The notes beneath the pieces were generated by a model that saw only the letters and a list, made by a program, of their open reading frames with translations, was not told the origin of the DNA and made no database searches. The position numbers were made by a program, and so were the translations under genes. A stretch of DNA of 64,000 bases from Kosakonia arachidis (GTDB taxonomy: Bacteria; Pseudomonadota; Gammaproteobacteria; Enterobacterales; Enterobacteriaceae), in the NCBI RefSeq assembly GCF_900116535.1, contig NZ_FPAU01000004.1:310001-374000 (forward strand). Direction: 5' to 3'. The stretch's first letter is position 1. Each line of letters begins with the position of its first letter. Of the stretch, positions 25,082 through 35,381 are shown piece by piece.

Positions 25082-26214
25082 GCCAGACCTTCGACGATCC
25101 GGTGTGGCACAACGGCAAAGCCCTGCGCAAAGGCTATACCACCGGTTCCTGCGCCACCGCAGCGGCAAAAGTTGCGGCGTTGATGGTGCTGCGTCAGCAC
25201 ATCATTCACCAGGTCTCAATTGTCACCCCTTCTGGCGTCACCCTGCATCTGAATGTGGAATCGCCGCACATTGAAGGCCAGCAGGCGATTGCCGCCATTC
25301 GCAAAGACGGCGGCGACGATGTGGATGCCACCCACGGCATGCTGATCTTTGCCCGCGTCACGCTCACCGATGATGACCGGATTGTTCTGCGCGGCGGTGC
25401 AGGCGTCGGTACCGTCACCCGCAAAGGTATTGGTCTGGCGGTGGGGGAAGCAGCTATTAACCGCACTCCGCGCCAGACCATCGAAGCCGCCGTGCGTGAA
25501 GTGATTGGCCCTACGCGCGGTGCGCAGGTGGAAATTTTTGCCCCGGAAGGCGAAGAGCGAGCGAAGAAAACCTATAACGGCAGGCTCGGCATTATCGGCG
25601 GTATTTCGATTATTGGTACTACCGGTATCGTGACGCCGATGTCAGAAGAGAGCTGGAAACGCTCGCTGTCGCTGGAGCTGGAGCTGAAGCGCGCGGCCGG
25701 TATGGATCGGGTGATTCTCGTCCCGGGCAACCACGGCGAGCGCTTCGTGCGTGAGCAGCTTGGCGTCTCCGGCGAGCGGGTAGTGACGATGAGCAACTTT
25801 GTTGGCTACATGATTGAAGAGGCGGTACGTCTGGGCTATCGGCAGATCGTACTGGTCGGCCATCCCGGCAAGCTGGTGAAAATCGCCGCCGGCATTTTTC
25901 ATACCCACAGCCATATCGCGGATGCGCGGATGGAGACGCTGGTCGCACACCTGGCGCTGCTCGGCGCACCGCATGATCTGCTGCTGAAGGTCAGTGACTG
26001 CGACACCACCGAAGCGGCAATGGAGTACATCGACGCTGCCGGGTTCAGCCATCTTTACACGCATCTGGCGCAGCGAATCTGCCTGCGCATCGCGCAAATG
26101 CTGCGTTTCACGCAAGACCCGCCGCAGTGTGATGCGGTGATGTTCTCTTTTGATAACAACGTGCTGGGCGCGAATCGCCCAATTGAAGAGATTGTCGGAG
26201 AGCTGAAATGTTAA
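25078..26214 (+). CDS. cbiD: Cobalt-precorrin-5B C1-methyltransferase CbiD
   Basis: SAM-dependent methylation at C-1 in the anaerobic cobalamin route. It has 378 residues and the N-terminal signature [18 protein letters not shown]-like ([20 protein letters not shown]), followed by [14 protein letters not shown] and a C-terminal Rossmann-like domain with [11 protein letters not shown]-type sequence. CbiD marks the oxygen-independent pathway. It overlaps cbiC and cbiE. Confidence 0.97.
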   Translation: MSQTFDDPVWHNGKALRKGYTTGSCATAAAKVAALMVLRQHIIHQVSIVTPSGVTLHLNVESPHIEGQQAIAAIRKDGGDDVDATHGMLIFARVTLTDDDRIVLRGGAGVGTVTRKGIGLAVGEAAINRTPRQTIEAAVREVIGPTRGAQVEIFAPEGEERAKKTYNGRLGIIGGISIIGTTGIVTPMSEESWKRSLSLELELKRAAGMDRVILVPGNHGERFVREQLGVSGERVVTMSNFVGYMIEEAVRLGYRQIVLVGHPGKLVKIAAGIFHTHSHIADARMETLVAHLALLGAPHDLLLKVSDCDTTEAAMEYIDAAGFSHLYTHLAQRICLRIAQMLRFTQDPPQCDAVMFSFDNNVLGANRPIEEIVGELKC

Positions 26215-26819
26215 CCATTGCCGGCATGGGACCGGGTAACCTCGCACTGATGACGCCGCAGGCACTGGAGGCCGTGGCGCAGGCAGACGTGCTGGTCGGC
26301 GGCAAACGCCACCTGGCACAGTTTGCCGATTTTTGCGGTGAAGTCCGTGTTCTGGATGCCGACATCCCCGGCCTGTTAGCGTGGCTTGAGCAACAACAGC
26401 AACAGCAACGGCGCGTGGTGGTGCTGGCTTCCGGCGATCCGCTGTTTTACGGCATCGGCACCCGTCTGGTCGCGCATTTTGGTATCGGGCAGTTGCGCAT
26501 TATTCCCGGTATTAGCGCCGTGCAGTATCTCTGCGCACGCACGGGCATCGATATGAATGATATCTGGCTCACCAGCAGCCACGGGCGGGTAGTGGATTTC
26601 GACGCGCTGGCCCGGGCGCGCAAAGTGGCGATGGTCACTGACGCAAAGTGCGGGCCAAAAGCGATTGCCGAGGCATTGATGGCGCGCGGTACAGAAAAGT
26701 GCTGGTTGGTGATCGGGGAAAACTTAGGGCTCGACGATGAGCGCATCCACCGGCTGCGTCCGGCGGAAGTACAGGCCGAATATGCGATGAATGTGGTGGT
26801 GATCCTCAATGAAAGATGA
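26208..26819 (+). CDS. cbiE: Cobalt-precorrin-7 C5-methyltransferase CbiE
   Basis: SAM-dependent tetrapyrrole methylase that methylates C-5; together with CbiT it does the work of aerobic CobL. It has 203 residues, the N-terminal [12 protein letters not shown] motif, the glycine-rich [13 protein letters not shown] loop and [12 protein letters not shown] run of glutamines (about 64-71) sits in a loop and is slightly unusual. It overlaps cbiD by 7 bases and cbiT by 11. Confidence 0.95.
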   Translation: MLTIAGMGPGNLALMTPQALEAVAQADVLVGGKRHLAQFADFCGEVRVLDADIPGLLAWLEQQQQQQRRVVVLASGDPLFYGIGTRLVAHFGIGQLRIIPGISAVQYLCARTGIDMNDIWLTSSHGRVVDFDALARARKVAMVTDAKCGPKAIAEALMARGTEKCWLVIGENLGLDDERIHRLRPAEVQAEYAMNVVVILNER

Positions 26820-27378
26820 GCGGTTTATCCGTGGTGAAAAGGTGCCAATGACCAAAGAGGCAGTGCGTGCACTGGCGCTGTCGAAGCTGGAATTGCATCG
26901 TGCGCAGCACCTGATCGATATCGGCGCGGGTACCGGTAGTGTCAGTATTGAAGCGGCGCTGGCACATCCGGGCTTGCAGGTCACCGCCATCGAGCGTAAC
27001 CCGGCGGCGTTAAGCCTGCTGGAAGAGAACTGCCTGCACTTTGGCTGCCACAATATCGCCATCGTCACCGGTGTTGCGCCACTGTTTGTCGATCGGCCTG
27101 CCGATGCGGTGTTTATGGGCGGCAACGGCGGCAACCTGGCGAAACTGATTGACTGGTCGCTGGTGCAGCTTAACCCCGGGGGGCGGTTGGTGATGACCTT
27201 TATTTTACAGGAGAACCTTAATAGCGCGCTCTCACACCTGCACACCCTGCGGGTTGCCGCGCTGGATTGCCAGCAAATCCAGACCTCCCAGCTTACCGGG
27301 CTGGGCAGCGGCCATTACTTCAAAGCGAATAATCCTGTCTTTTTGATTTCCTGCGAAAAGGAGAAGCCGCATGGCTGA
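26809..27378 (+). CDS. cbiT: Cobalt-precorrin-6B C15-methyltransferase (decarboxylating) CbiT
   Basis: Class I Rossmann-fold SAM methyltransferase that methylates C-15 and removes the C-12 acetate carboxyl. It has 189 residues with the SAM motif [16 protein letters not shown] (about 36-51) followed by the acidic residue at [22 protein letters not shown] is the usual N-terminal helix. It overlaps cbiE by 11 bases and cbiF by 8. Confidence 0.95.
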   Translation: MKDERFIRGEKVPMTKEAVRALALSKLELHRAQHLIDIGAGTGSVSIEAALAHPGLQVTAIERNPAALSLLEENCLHFGCHNIAIVTGVAPLFVDRPADAVFMGGNGGNLAKLIDWSLVQLNPGGRLVMTFILQENLNSALSHLHTLRVAALDCQQIQTSQLTGLGSGHYFKANNPVFLISCEKEKPHG

Positions 27379-28144
27379 TAACGCTGATGCACAAACGGTC
27401 TGGTTTGTCGGTGCCGGGCCGGGCGACCGTGAACTGATCACCCTGAAAGGCTACCGGCTGTTGCAACAGGCTCAGGTGGTGATTTACGCCGGATCGCTCA
27501 TCAACACCGAACTGCTGGAGTATTGCCCGGCTGACGCGGTATGTCATGACAGCGCCGAACTGCATCTTGAGCAAATTATCGACCTGATGGAAGACGGAGT
27601 AAACGCCGGGAAAGTGGTGGTGCGCCTGCAAACCGGTGATGTTTCGCTTTATGGCTCCGTGCGTGAACAGGGTGAAGCGTTGACCCGGCTCGGCATACGC
27701 TGGCAGGTGGTGCCGGGCGTCAGCGCCTTTCTCGGCGCGGCGGCAGAGTTGGGCATTGAGTACACCGTACCGGAAGTGTCGCAGAGCCTGATCATTACCC
27801 GCCTGGAAGGGCGTACACCTGTACCAGAGCGCGAGCAGCTTGAATCCTTCGCCCGCCATCAGACATCTATGGCTATCTACCTTTCCGTACAGCGCATCCA
27901 CCGCGTGGCGGAGCGTTTAATTGAAGGCGGCTATTCACAGACCACGCCGGTGGCGGTGATCTACAAAGCCACATGGCCACAGAGCAAGACGGTACGCGGC
28001 ACGCTGGCTGATATCGGCGACAAAGTGCGCGAAGCAGGCATCCGTAAAACCGCACTGATTCTCGTTGGCGCATTTCTTGGCGAGGAGTACCACTACTCGC
28101 GGCTTTATGCAGCGGACTTTAGCCATGAATACCGTAAAGCCTGA
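27371..28144 (+). CDS. cbiF: Cobalt-precorrin-4 C11-methyltransferase CbiF
   Basis: SAM-dependent methylation at C-11. It has 257 residues with the tetrapyrrole methylase motifs [18 protein letters not shown] near the start, [15 protein letters not shown] (about 88-102) and [35 protein letters not shown] gives a strong ribosome site for the ATG at 27371. It overlaps cbiT by 8 bases and cbiG by 20. Confidence 0.96.
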   Translation: MADNADAQTVWFVGAGPGDRELITLKGYRLLQQAQVVIYAGSLINTELLEYCPADAVCHDSAELHLEQIIDLMEDGVNAGKVVVRLQTGDVSLYGSVREQGEALTRLGIRWQVVPGVSAFLGAAAELGIEYTVPEVSQSLIITRLEGRTPVPEREQLESFARHQTSMAIYLSVQRIHRVAERLIEGGYSQTTPVAVIYKATWPQSKTVRGTLADIGDKVREAGIRKTALILVGAFLGEEYHYSRLYAADFSHEYRKA

Positions 28145-29180
28145 ATCGATTGCGCTGTTCTGCCTGACACCGGGGGGCGTGGCGCTGGCAAGCCGTCTGA
28201 AAGCGGCGCTGCCGATGACCTGCTTTACCAGCGAGAAGCTGCTCACCGACGGCTTTCAGCCCTTTGAAGGCAGCTTTGCGCAGAGCCTGCGCGAGGCATT
28301 TTGCCACTACTCGGCGGTGGTGTTTATCGGCGCAACGGGCATTGCGGTACGGGCGATTGCACCGCTGGTCAACAACAAATTTCTCGATCCTGCGGTGATC
28401 GTTATTGATGAACGTGGCCAGCATGTGATCAGCCTACTTTCTGGCCACTACGGCGGCGCGAATGCGCTGACGCGTTATCTGGCGGGCGTACTGGATGCCG
28501 ATCCGGTGATCACCACGGCGACTGACGTAAACGAACTGGCGGCGCTGGACACACTTGCCTGCCAGCTTGATGCACGGATGGAGGATTTTCGCGCGGCGGT
28601 AAAGACCATCAACCACATGCTGGTAAGCGGGAAACGCATAGGCCTGTGGTGTGAAGAGGGGTTGCGTGAGGAGGTAGCAAGCTGCGACACGCGTGGTTTT
28701 ATCCCCGTCACGCGCCTTGATGTCCTGCCGGAGCTGGACGGGCTGGTCTGCGTGTCCACCCGTGCGCAACTGCCTGCGCTGCCCGTACCGGTGTTCAAAC
28801 TGGTGCCAAAGCGTGTGGTAGCGGGGATAGGCTGTCGGCGCGATACGCCGTTTTCCTTGCTGTTGGCGTTATTGCAACGCCAGTTTCAGGCACAGGCATT
28901 TGATCCGCTGGCGCTGCGGGCGATTGGCAGCATCAACTTAAAGCAGGATGAGAAAGGGCTACTGCAACTGGCGGAGAGCCTGCGGGTGCCGTTTGAAATT
29001 TTTACCGTGCAGGTGCTGCGTCAGCACGAACATCGCTTTCCGACCTCGGAATTTGTCCACAAGAGAGTGGGCGTGGGTAGCGTTTCCGGCCCGGTAGCCT
29101 GGCTGATGAGCCAGGGGCAACTGGTCGGTGAGACCCTGCGAGAGCAGGGGGTGACAATTACTTTGGGAGTATCGCACTGA
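28125..29180 (+). CDS. cbiG: Cobalt-precorrin-5A hydrolase CbiG
   Basis: Opens the delta-lactone ring of cobalt-precorrin-5A and releases acetaldehyde, a step particular to the anaerobic route. The ATG at 28125 ([18 protein letters not shown]) gives 351 residues, the Salmonella length; the frame is open 20 codons earlier within cbiF. The regions [16 protein letters not shown] and [15 protein letters not shown] belong to the N-terminal domain and [10 protein letters not shown] to the C-terminal domain. One-base overlap with cbiH. Confidence 0.96.
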   Translation: MNTVKPESIALFCLTPGGVALASRLKAALPMTCFTSEKLLTDGFQPFEGSFAQSLREAFCHYSAVVFIGATGIAVRAIAPLVNNKFLDPAVIVIDERGQHVISLLSGHYGGANALTRYLAGVLDADPVITTATDVNELAALDTLACQLDARMEDFRAAVKTINHMLVSGKRIGLWCEEGLREEVASCDTRGFIPVTRLDVLPELDGLVCVSTRAQLPALPVPVFKLVPKRVVAGIGCRRDTPFSLLLALLQRQFQAQAFDPLALRAIGSINLKQDEKGLLQLAESLRVPFEIFTVQVLRQHEHRFPTSEFVHKRVGVGSVSGPVAWLMSQGQLVGETLREQGVTITLGVSH

Positions 29181-29905
29181 TGTTGACGGTAATCGGGATT
29201 GGACCCGGCTCACAGGCAATGATGACCATGGAGGCCATTGACGCGCTACAGGCGGCGGAAATTGTGGTGGGCTACAAAACCTACACGCACCTCGTCAAAG
29301 CTTTCACCGGCGATAAACAGGTGATCAAAACCGGCATGTGCAAAGAGATTGAACGCTGCCAGGCGGCCATTGAGCTGGCGCAGGCCGGGCATAACGTGGC
29401 GCTGGTCAGCAGCGGTGACGCCGGGATCTACGGTATGGCCGGGTTGGTGCTTGAGCTGGTTAACAAGCAGCAACTGGATGTGGAAGTGCGGCTGGTGCCG
29501 GGTATGACCGCCAGCATTGCTGCCGCTGCGCTGCTGGGCGCGCCGTTGATGCACGATTTCTGCCATATCAGTTTGAGCGACCTGATGACGCCATGGGCGG
29601 TTATCGAAAAACGCATTATCGCGGCCGGTGAAGCGGACTTCGTTATCTGCTTCTACAACCCACGCAGCCGGGGCCGCGAAGGGCATCTGGCGCGAGCATT
29701 CGAACTGCTGGCGGCCAGCAAAAATGCCAACACGCCAGTGGGCGTGGTGAAATCTGCCGGGCGCAAGAAAGAGGAAAAATGGCTGACCACGCTCGGCGAG
29801 ATGGATTTTGCACCCGTGGATATGACCAGCCTGGTGATTGTCGGTAACCGCGCCACTTATGTGCAAAACGGTCTGATGATCACCCCACGAGGTTACACCC
29901 TGTGA
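29180..29905 (+). CDS. cbiH: Cobalt-precorrin-3 C17-methyltransferase CbiH
   Basis: SAM-dependent tetrapyrrole methylase that methylates C-17 with ring contraction. It has 241 residues, the motif IGIGPGSQAMMTMEA, SSGDAGIYGMAGL in the SAM-binding loop and the PGMTASIAAAALLGAPLMHDF stretch. CICFYNPRSRGR-like sequence (ICFYNPRSRGREGHL) follows. It overlaps cbiG by one base and cbiJ by 4. Confidence 0.96.
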   Translation: MLTVIGIGPGSQAMMTMEAIDALQAAEIVVGYKTYTHLVKAFTGDKQVIKTGMCKEIERCQAAIELAQAGHNVALVSSGDAGIYGMAGLVLELVNKQQLDVEVRLVPGMTASIAAAALLGAPLMHDFCHISLSDLMTPWAVIEKRIIAAGEADFVICFYNPRSRGREGHLARAFELLAASKNANTPVGVVKSAGRKKEEKWLTTLGEMDFAPVDMTSLVIVGNRATYVQNGLMITPRGYTL

Positions 29906-30687
29906 CGGCAGGCAAAGTGCTGGTGATTGGCGGCACCAGCGATGCGCGGCTGATTTGCCAGCAATTGGATGAAGCCGGAGTGCGTTACACACTGTCGGTC
30001 GCCACGCCGACCGGCACGCAACTGGCAGGCAACATTCGCGGTCAGGTGCGCTGCGGGCGGCTGGAGATGGGCGAGATGGTTACATGGCTCAGACAGAACA
30101 ACACGCGCTGGGTGATCGATGCTTCGCACCCCTACGCCGAAGTTGTCAGTCGCAATATTGCCCGCGCCTGTCACCAGGCGCAGGTGCTGCTGAGCCGTTA
30201 TCAGCGTCCGGAACAACAGCCGGAGCTGCAACATCCGCTGTTGTTCAACGTCGCCACGCTGGAGGAAGCCTGCGACAAAGCCCGTCACCTGGGTGAGCGC
30301 ATCTTGCTGACCACTGGCAGCAAAGATCTTGCGCGCTGGCGCGACGGATTGCCGGGGAAAACGCTGCTGGCGCGTGTTCTACCCGTGGCGGATGTGCTGG
30401 CGCAGTGTGCCGCGCTGGGGTTTGGCGTGGGAGAGATCTTCGCGCTGTGCGGCCCGTTTAGCGCCGAATTTAACGCCGCGTTTTATCGTCAGTACTGCGT
30501 TGAGGTGATGATCACCAAAGCCTCCGGCGCGGAAGGGGGTTATCTGGAAAAAGTACAGCCTGCGCTGGATGCTGGCATTCCGTGCATTGTGATTGCCCGG
30601 CCAAAACCGTTGGTTGTGGGCGACGAGTTACTTAACGGTCAGGATGCGTTTGCCGGACGTTTACAACGCTGGCTGGCGGCACAGTAA
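29902..30687 (+). CDS. cbiJ: Cobalt-precorrin-6A reductase CbiJ
   Basis: Reduces the macrocycle of cobalt-precorrin-6A with NADH. It has 261 residues and starts with GTG at 29902. The N-terminal motif VLVIGGTSDARLICQQL binds the nucleotide, VIDASHPYAEVVSRN is conserved, and ITKASGAEGGYLEKVQPA is near the C-terminus. It overlaps cbiH by 4 bases and is 10 bases from cbiK. Confidence 0.95.
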   Translation: MTAGKVLVIGGTSDARLICQQLDEAGVRYTLSVATPTGTQLAGNIRGQVRCGRLEMGEMVTWLRQNNTRWVIDASHPYAEVVSRNIARACHQAQVLLSRYQRPEQQPELQHPLLFNVATLEEACDKARHLGERILLTTGSKDLARWRDGLPGKTLLARVLPVADVLAQCAALGFGVGEIFALCGPFSAEFNAAFYRQYCVEVMITKASGAEGGYLEKVQPALDAGIPCIVIARPKPLVVGDELLNGQDAFAGRLQRWLAAQ

Positions 30688-30697
30688 GGAGAACAGA

Positions 30698-31492
30698 ATG
30701 AAGAAAGCCCTTTTGGTGGTGAGTTTTGGCACCAGTTATCACGACACGTGTGAAAAGAACATTGTCGCCTGCGAGCGCGATCTGGCGGCGAGCTGCCCGG
30801 ATCGTGTGCTATTTCGCGCCTTTACCTCCGGGATGATCATTCGCAAGCTCAAACAGCGCGATAACCTGCATATCGACACGCCGCTGGAGGCGCTGCAAGA
30901 GCTGGCTGAACAGGGATATCAGGATGTGGCGATCCAGTCGCTGCACATTATCAACGGCGACGAATACGAAAAAATCGCGCGTGAAGTCCAGACGCTGCGC
31001 CCGCTGTTCAAACGGCTGGTGATTGGCGCGCCGCTGCTCAACAGCCACGAAGATTATCTGCATCTGATGCAGGCACTCTCCCGACAGATGCCGCAGGTCG
31101 CTGCTGATGAGCGCGTGGTGTTTATGGGCCACGGCGCCAGCCATCACGCTTTTGCAGCTTACGCCTGCCTCGACCATATGATGGCTGCGCACCGTTTTCC
31201 GGCACGGGTTGGCGCAGTTGAGAGCTACCCGGAAATCGATCTGTTGATCGACGACCTTCGCCATGAAGGGGTGAAAGCGGTACACCTGATGCCGCTGATG
31301 CTGGTGGCGGGTGACCATGCGATCAACGATATGGCGTCGGATGACGATGATTCATGGAAGACGCAGTTTGAGCGCGTCGGTATTGCCGCAACGCCGTGGT
31401 TACAGGGCTTAGGCGAGAATGCCGATGTGCGTGCGATGTTCGTTCAGCATCTGCATCAGGCGCTGGCGCAGAGGATGGAGGTTGCAGCATGA
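30698..31492 (+). CDS. cbiK: Sirohydrochlorin cobaltochelatase CbiK
   Basis: Inserts Co2+ into sirohydrochlorin (or precorrin-2), which commits the tetrapyrrole to the anaerobic cobalamin route. The ATG at 30698 (MKKALLVVSFGTSYHDTCEKN) with AAGGAGAACAGA gives 264 residues, equal to Salmonella. The metal-binding histidines lie in MGHGASHHAF and near HLMPLMLVAGDHA. Upstream codons of the same frame lie in cbiJ. The presence of this cobalt-consuming enzyme makes the loss of the neighbouring cobalt transporter notable. Confidence 0.96.
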   Translation: MKKALLVVSFGTSYHDTCEKNIVACERDLAASCPDRVLFRAFTSGMIIRKLKQRDNLHIDTPLEALQELAEQGYQDVAIQSLHIINGDEYEKIAREVQTLRPLFKRLVIGAPLLNSHEDYLHLMQALSRQMPQVAADERVVFMGHGASHHAFAAYACLDHMMAAHRFPARVGAVESYPEIDLLIDDLRHEGVKAVHLMPLMLVAGDHAINDMASDDDDSWKTQFERVGIAATPWLQGLGENADVRAMFVQHLHQALAQRMEVAA

Positions 31493-32199
31493 GCGGTAAA
31501 CTCTATGCGCTAAGTACTGGTCCAGGTGCTACGGATCTGATCACCGTGCGCGGCGCACGTATTCTCGGACAACTCGATGTGCTGTATGCCCCGGCAGGGC
31601 GCAAAGGCGGCGACAGCCTGGCGCTTTCCATCGTGCGTGAGTACCTCGGTGTGCAGACCGAAGTGCGCTGTTGCCACTTTCCAATGAGCGCTGACAGTGC
31701 GGAAAAAGAAGGCGTATGGGACGAAGTCGCCGCTGCGCTGGCAGCGGAAGTGCAGGCTGGTAAACAGGTGGGGTTTATTACCCTCGGCGATGCGATGCTG
31801 TTCAGCACCTGGGTATTCCTGCTGCAACGGCTTGTCCAGCCGCAGTGGCTGGAGATTGTCCCTGGCGTCACGTCGTTTGCCGCCATTGCCGCACGCGCGC
31901 AGATGCCGCTGGCAATGGAGCAACAGTCGCTGGGTGTCGTGTCCTGTACCGCGCCGGAGGAGGAAATCCGCCAGGCGTTACAGCAACACGACAGCCTGGT
32001 GCTGATGAAAGTCTATGGCCGTTTTGCCCGTATCAAAACATTGCTGGCGCAAGCGGGGCTTTTGGAACACGCCCTGATGATGGCGGAAGCCACGCTGCCC
32101 GGCGAGCAGTGCTGGCGGCAGCTTAGCGAGGTCCGTGATGATCAACCGCTGCCCTATTTTTCGACCATTCTGGTGAATAAACAGTGGGAGAGAAGATAA
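31489..32199 (+). CDS. cbiL: Cobalt-precorrin-2 C20-methyltransferase CbiL
   Basis: SAM-dependent methylation at C-20. The ATG at 31489 overlaps the cbiK stop by 4 bases and gives 236 residues, the usual length. Motifs are YALSTGPGATDLITVRGARIL, ITLGDAMLFSTWVFL and IVPGVTSFAAIAA. The stop TAA at 32197-32199 overlaps the remnant of the old cbiM start, where ATG appears to have become ATA. Confidence 0.95.
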   Translation: MSGKLYALSTGPGATDLITVRGARILGQLDVLYAPAGRKGGDSLALSIVREYLGVQTEVRCCHFPMSADSAEKEGVWDEVAAALAAEVQAGKQVGFITLGDAMLFSTWVFLLQRLVQPQWLEIVPGVTSFAAIAARAQMPLAMEQQSLGVVSCTAPEEEIRQALQQHDSLVLMKVYGRFARIKTLLAQAGLLEHALMMAEATLPGEQCWRQLSEVRDDQPLPYFSTILVNKQWERR

Positions 32200-32535
32200 A
32201 AACGCAACAACCGAAACGGCTGTCGTACTGCGGGTTTGTCGCGGCGCGATTGCCCATGTCGAGGCTGGCGCGTGGGTGATGCAGGTAAAATCCTTGCTGC
32301 GGGCTGCGTCCACAGCCCGCCTGGCGCGTAGGGGGCAGATGTGATGATCTCCAGCCACAATATTGATTTGATTTATGAAATTTGTGATGCAGTCTATGTG
32401 CTGCATCACGGTGAATACCTACGCCAGACGCTGATGGAATAAACCGGGCTGACGCAGCCGTGGCGGGTAAAACTGCATAGCGAGTGGGGTTTGCCGCTGT
32501 GTAAACGTGAGATGAATTTTATGCCCGCGTGCGGG
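32196..32535 (+). pseudogene. Deletion scar of the cobalt transporter cbiMNQO
   Basis: From 32196 the frame ATA-AAA-ACG reads KTQQPKRLSYCGFVAARLPM, which aligns with the signal-peptide start of CbiM as I remember it; the ATG is ATA and a stop follows soon. From 32341 another frame reads VMISSHNIDLIYEICDAVYV, then an internal TAA at 32440-32442, then TGLTQPWRVKLHSEWGLPLC, matching the C-terminal end of the ATPase CbiO. All of cbiN and cbiQ and most of cbiM and cbiO are gone. This matters because CbiMNQO imports cobalt for the pathway. Confidence 0.85.
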
Positions 32536-32557
32536 CGATGCAGGTTAAGGAGGCGTC

Positions 32558-34081
32558 ATGACACTGGCGATTATGTTGCAGGGCACCGCCTCAGATGTGG
32601 GTAAAAGCGTGCTGGTGGCCGGGCTGTGCCGCATTTTTTATCAGAACGGGCTGAAAACTGCCCCCTTTAAATCGCAGAATATGGCGCTCAATTCTGGTAT
32701 TACGCCGGATGGCCAGGAGATGGGGCGCGCACAAATATTCCAGGCGGAAGCAGCGGGTATCGTGCCGGATGTGCGTATGAATCCGGTGCTGCTTAAACCC
32801 ACCAGCGACCATAAAGCGCAGGTGGTGCTGATGGGCAAAGTGGCGACCAACATGGATGCCGTTAGCTATCACGACTACAAACCGCATCTGCGGGCGCAAA
32901 TTATGCGTGTCTGGCACAGTCTGGCGCAGGAGTACGACGCGCTGGTGCTGGAAGGCGCTGGCAGCCCGGCGGAGATCAACCTGCGCGATCGGGATATCGT
33001 CAACATGGGCATGGCGGAAATGGCCGCGTGTCCGGTTATCCTGGTGGCGGATATCGATCGCGGCGGCGTCTTTGCGGCCATTTACGGCACGCTGGCGCTG
33101 CTACAGGAGCATGAGCGCTGGCGAGTCAAAGGGGTGATCATCAATAAATTCCGCGGCGACATTGCGCTACTGACACCTGGCATAAAACAGATTGAAGAAC
33201 TGACGGGTGTTCCGGTCATCGGTGTGATGCCGTGGCTGGACGTCGATCTCGAAGATGAAGACGGTGTGACGCTGCAACGTGGCAAATACCTGAACACCGG
33301 CGAGAGGGCGCTGGATATTGCAGTGGTACAGTTTCCGCATATTGCCAATTTCACCGATTTTAACGCGCTGGCGGCGCAGCCAGATGTGCGTGTGCACTAC
33401 GTGCTCTCGCCCGATGCGTTGCAGGGCGCGGATTTGGTGATTTTACCGGGCAGTAAAAACACCCTCGGCGATCTTCACTGGCTACGCGAAAGCGGTCTGG
33501 CGAAGGCGCTGCTTGCCAGGCATTGCGCGGGGGTACCTATGATCGGCATTTGTGGTGGCTACCAGATGCTCGGCGAGACGATCGTTGACGAGGTGGAGTC
33601 CGGGCTGGGTACGCAGCCAGGGCTGGGGCTGCTCGATACCGTCACCCATTTCGCACAGGATAAAACCACCACGCTTGTTGAGGCCCGTTTGCAAGAGACA
33701 TTGCCCGGCTGGCTGGCGAACTGCGCCGGGCTGGCGCTGCGTGGATATGAGATCCATATGGGCGAAACAACACGGCAAAGCCGTTGCCGCCCGGCACTGT
33801 GGTTAGAAAAAAACGGTCAGCGCGTCATGGATGGCGCAGTCAGTGATGACGGTCTGGTATTTGGCACTTATCTGCATGGCCTGTTCGACAGCGATGTGTT
33901 TACCCGCGCATTGTTGAACAGCCTGCGCGAACGTAAAGGTCTTGGGCCGCTCGATATTGCTGTCAATTATGCCGACTATAAAGCCCAGCAGTTTGATATC
34001 CTCGCCGACGCCATGCGCAAGCATGTCGACATCGATCGTATCTACCAGATTATGCAGCAACATCAGGAGAAATCATGTTAA
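32558..34081 (+). CDS. cbiP: Cobyric acid synthase CbiP
   Basis: ATP- and glutamine-dependent amidation of the b, d, e and g side chains of adenosylcobyrinate diamide. It has 507 residues. The N-terminal dethiobiotin-synthetase-like domain has the P-loop [11 protein letters not shown] (about 8-18). The C-terminal glutaminase domain has Cys332 in [11 protein letters not shown]. It starts 23 bases after the cbiO remnant, with the strong site AAGGAGGCGTC, so its expression does not need the lost genes. It overlaps cobU by 7 bases. Confidence 0.97.
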   Translation: MTLAIMLQGTASDVGKSVLVAGLCRIFYQNGLKTAPFKSQNMALNSGITPDGQEMGRAQIFQAEAAGIVPDVRMNPVLLKPTSDHKAQVVLMGKVATNMDAVSYHDYKPHLRAQIMRVWHSLAQEYDALVLEGAGSPAEINLRDRDIVNMGMAEMAACPVILVADIDRGGVFAAIYGTLALLQEHERWRVKGVIINKFRGDIALLTPGIKQIEELTGVPVIGVMPWLDVDLEDEDGVTLQRGKYLNTGERALDIAVVQFPHIANFTDFNALAAQPDVRVHYVLSPDALQGADLVILPGSKNTLGDLHWLRESGLAKALLARHCAGVPMIGICGGYQMLGETIVDEVESGLGTQPGLGLLDTVTHFAQDKTTTLVEARLQETLPGWLANCAGLALRGYEIHMGETTRQSRCRPALWLEKNGQRVMDGAVSDDGLVFGTYLHGLFDSDVFTRALLNSLRERKGLGPLDIAVNYADYKAQQFDILADAMRKHVDIDRIYQIMQQHQEKSC

Positions 34082-34620
34082 CCCTTGTTACCGGCGGGGC
34101 GCGCAGCGGCAAGAGTCGCCACGCTGAGTCGCTGGTCGCAGACGCCAGTCGCGTACTTTATATCGCCACTTCAGAGATCTTTGATGCGGAAATGGCGGCG
34201 CGTATTGCACACCATCGTACGAGCCGTCCGGCTCACTGGCGTACCGAAGAGCGCTGGCAGCAGCTGGCTGAGATCATTACTCCCAACAACGATAGCCGTG
34301 AAGCCGTGTTGCTGGAGTGCATTACCACGCTGACCACCAACCTACTGTTTGCCTTTGGCGGCGAGCGTGACCCGGAACAATGGGATTACATGGCGCTGGA
34401 AATGCAGGTACAGCAGGAAATTGAGGCGCTGATAGCCGCCTGCGTGGCCTGCCCGTCGCCAGTGGTGCTGGTCACCAATGAAGTAGGCATGGGCATTGTG
34501 CCTGAAAACCGCCTCGCGCGGCATTTCCGCGATATTGCCGGGCGCGTCAATCAGCGGCTGGCGCAGGCGGCGGATCACGTCTGGCTGGTGGTTTCCGGAA
34601 TTGGAGTCAAAATCAAATGA
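34075..34620 (+). CDS. cobU: Adenosylcobinamide kinase / guanylyltransferase CobU
   Basis: Phosphorylates adenosylcobinamide and adds GMP to make AdoCbi-GDP. The 181-residue protein has the P-loop GGARSGKS (7-14), the [17 protein letters not shown] region with the guanylylated His, and [17 protein letters not shown]. It overlaps cbiP by 7 bases and cobS by 4. Confidence 0.97.
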   Translation: MLTLVTGGARSGKSRHAESLVADASRVLYIATSEIFDAEMAARIAHHRTSRPAHWRTEERWQQLAEIITPNNDSREAVLLECITTLTTNLLFAFGGERDPEQWDYMALEMQVQQEIEALIAACVACPSPVVLVTNEVGMGIVPENRLARHFRDIAGRVNQRLAQAADHVWLVVSGIGVKIK

Positions 34621-35354
34621 AACTGTTCTTCGCCACGCTGTCATTTATCAGCCGTCTGCCCGTGCCAGAGCGTTGGGTGCAGGGGCTGGATGTCGCAGAT
34701 TATGTGCGCGGGATTATCACTTTCCCCCTGGTCGGCGTGCTGCTGGGCGCTATTAGCGGCGGCGTACTGGTGATATTACAGCCGTGGTGCGGCGCTCCTC
34801 TGGCGGCGCTGTTCTGCGTGCTGGCACTGGCGCTGCTGACCGGCGGCTTCCATCTTGATGGCCTTGCCGATACCTGCGACGGCGTTTTTTCCGCCCGGCG
34901 GCGCGAGCGGATGCTGGAGATCATGCGTGATAGCCGTCTCGGCACACAAGGTGGCCTGGCGCTGGTATTTGTGCTGGCAGCGAAAATCCTCACCCTTAGC
35001 GAATTGCAACTGCGTGACGCGCCGATGATCGCAGCACTGGCGGCGGCCTGTGCCGCAGGACGTGGCTGCTCGGTGCTACTGATGTTCGGTCATCGCTACG
35101 CCCGCGAAGAGGGGCTCGGCAATCTGTTTATCGGCAAAGTTTCGGGGCGCGATACGTCAGTCACGCTCATCATTACCGCGCTGGTAACGATCGGGCTGCT
35201 GGGCGCGAAAGGGCTTATTGCGCTGCTGGTGACGCTGGCGGCGGTATTTCTGCTCGGGCAGATGTTGAAGCGCACACTTGGCGGTCAGACCGGCGATACG
35301 CTTGGCGCGGCCATTGAACTTGGCGAACTGATTTTTCTTCTGGCGTTGTTATAA
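34617..35354 (+). CDS. cobS: Adenosylcobinamide-GDP ribazoletransferase (cobalamin synthase) CobS
   Basis: Integral membrane enzyme that joins AdoCbi-GDP and alpha-ribazole, the last step of the nucleotide loop. It has 245 residues with about six hydrophobic stretches and the conserved acidic motif [16 protein letters not shown] (about 77-92), the metal-binding part of the active site. It overlaps cobU by 4 bases and is 27 bases from cobT. Confidence 0.96.
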   Translation: MKLFFATLSFISRLPVPERWVQGLDVADYVRGIITFPLVGVLLGAISGGVLVILQPWCGAPLAALFCVLALALLTGGFHLDGLADTCDGVFSARRRERMLEIMRDSRLGTQGGLALVFVLAAKILTLSELQLRDAPMIAALAAACAAGRGCSVLLMFGHRYAREEGLGNLFIGKVSGRDTSVTLIITALVTIGLLGAKGLIALLVTLAAVFLLGQMLKRTLGGQTGDTLGAAIELGELIFLLALL

Positions 35355-35381
35355 ACAGCCCACAACATAACGAGAAGCAGC

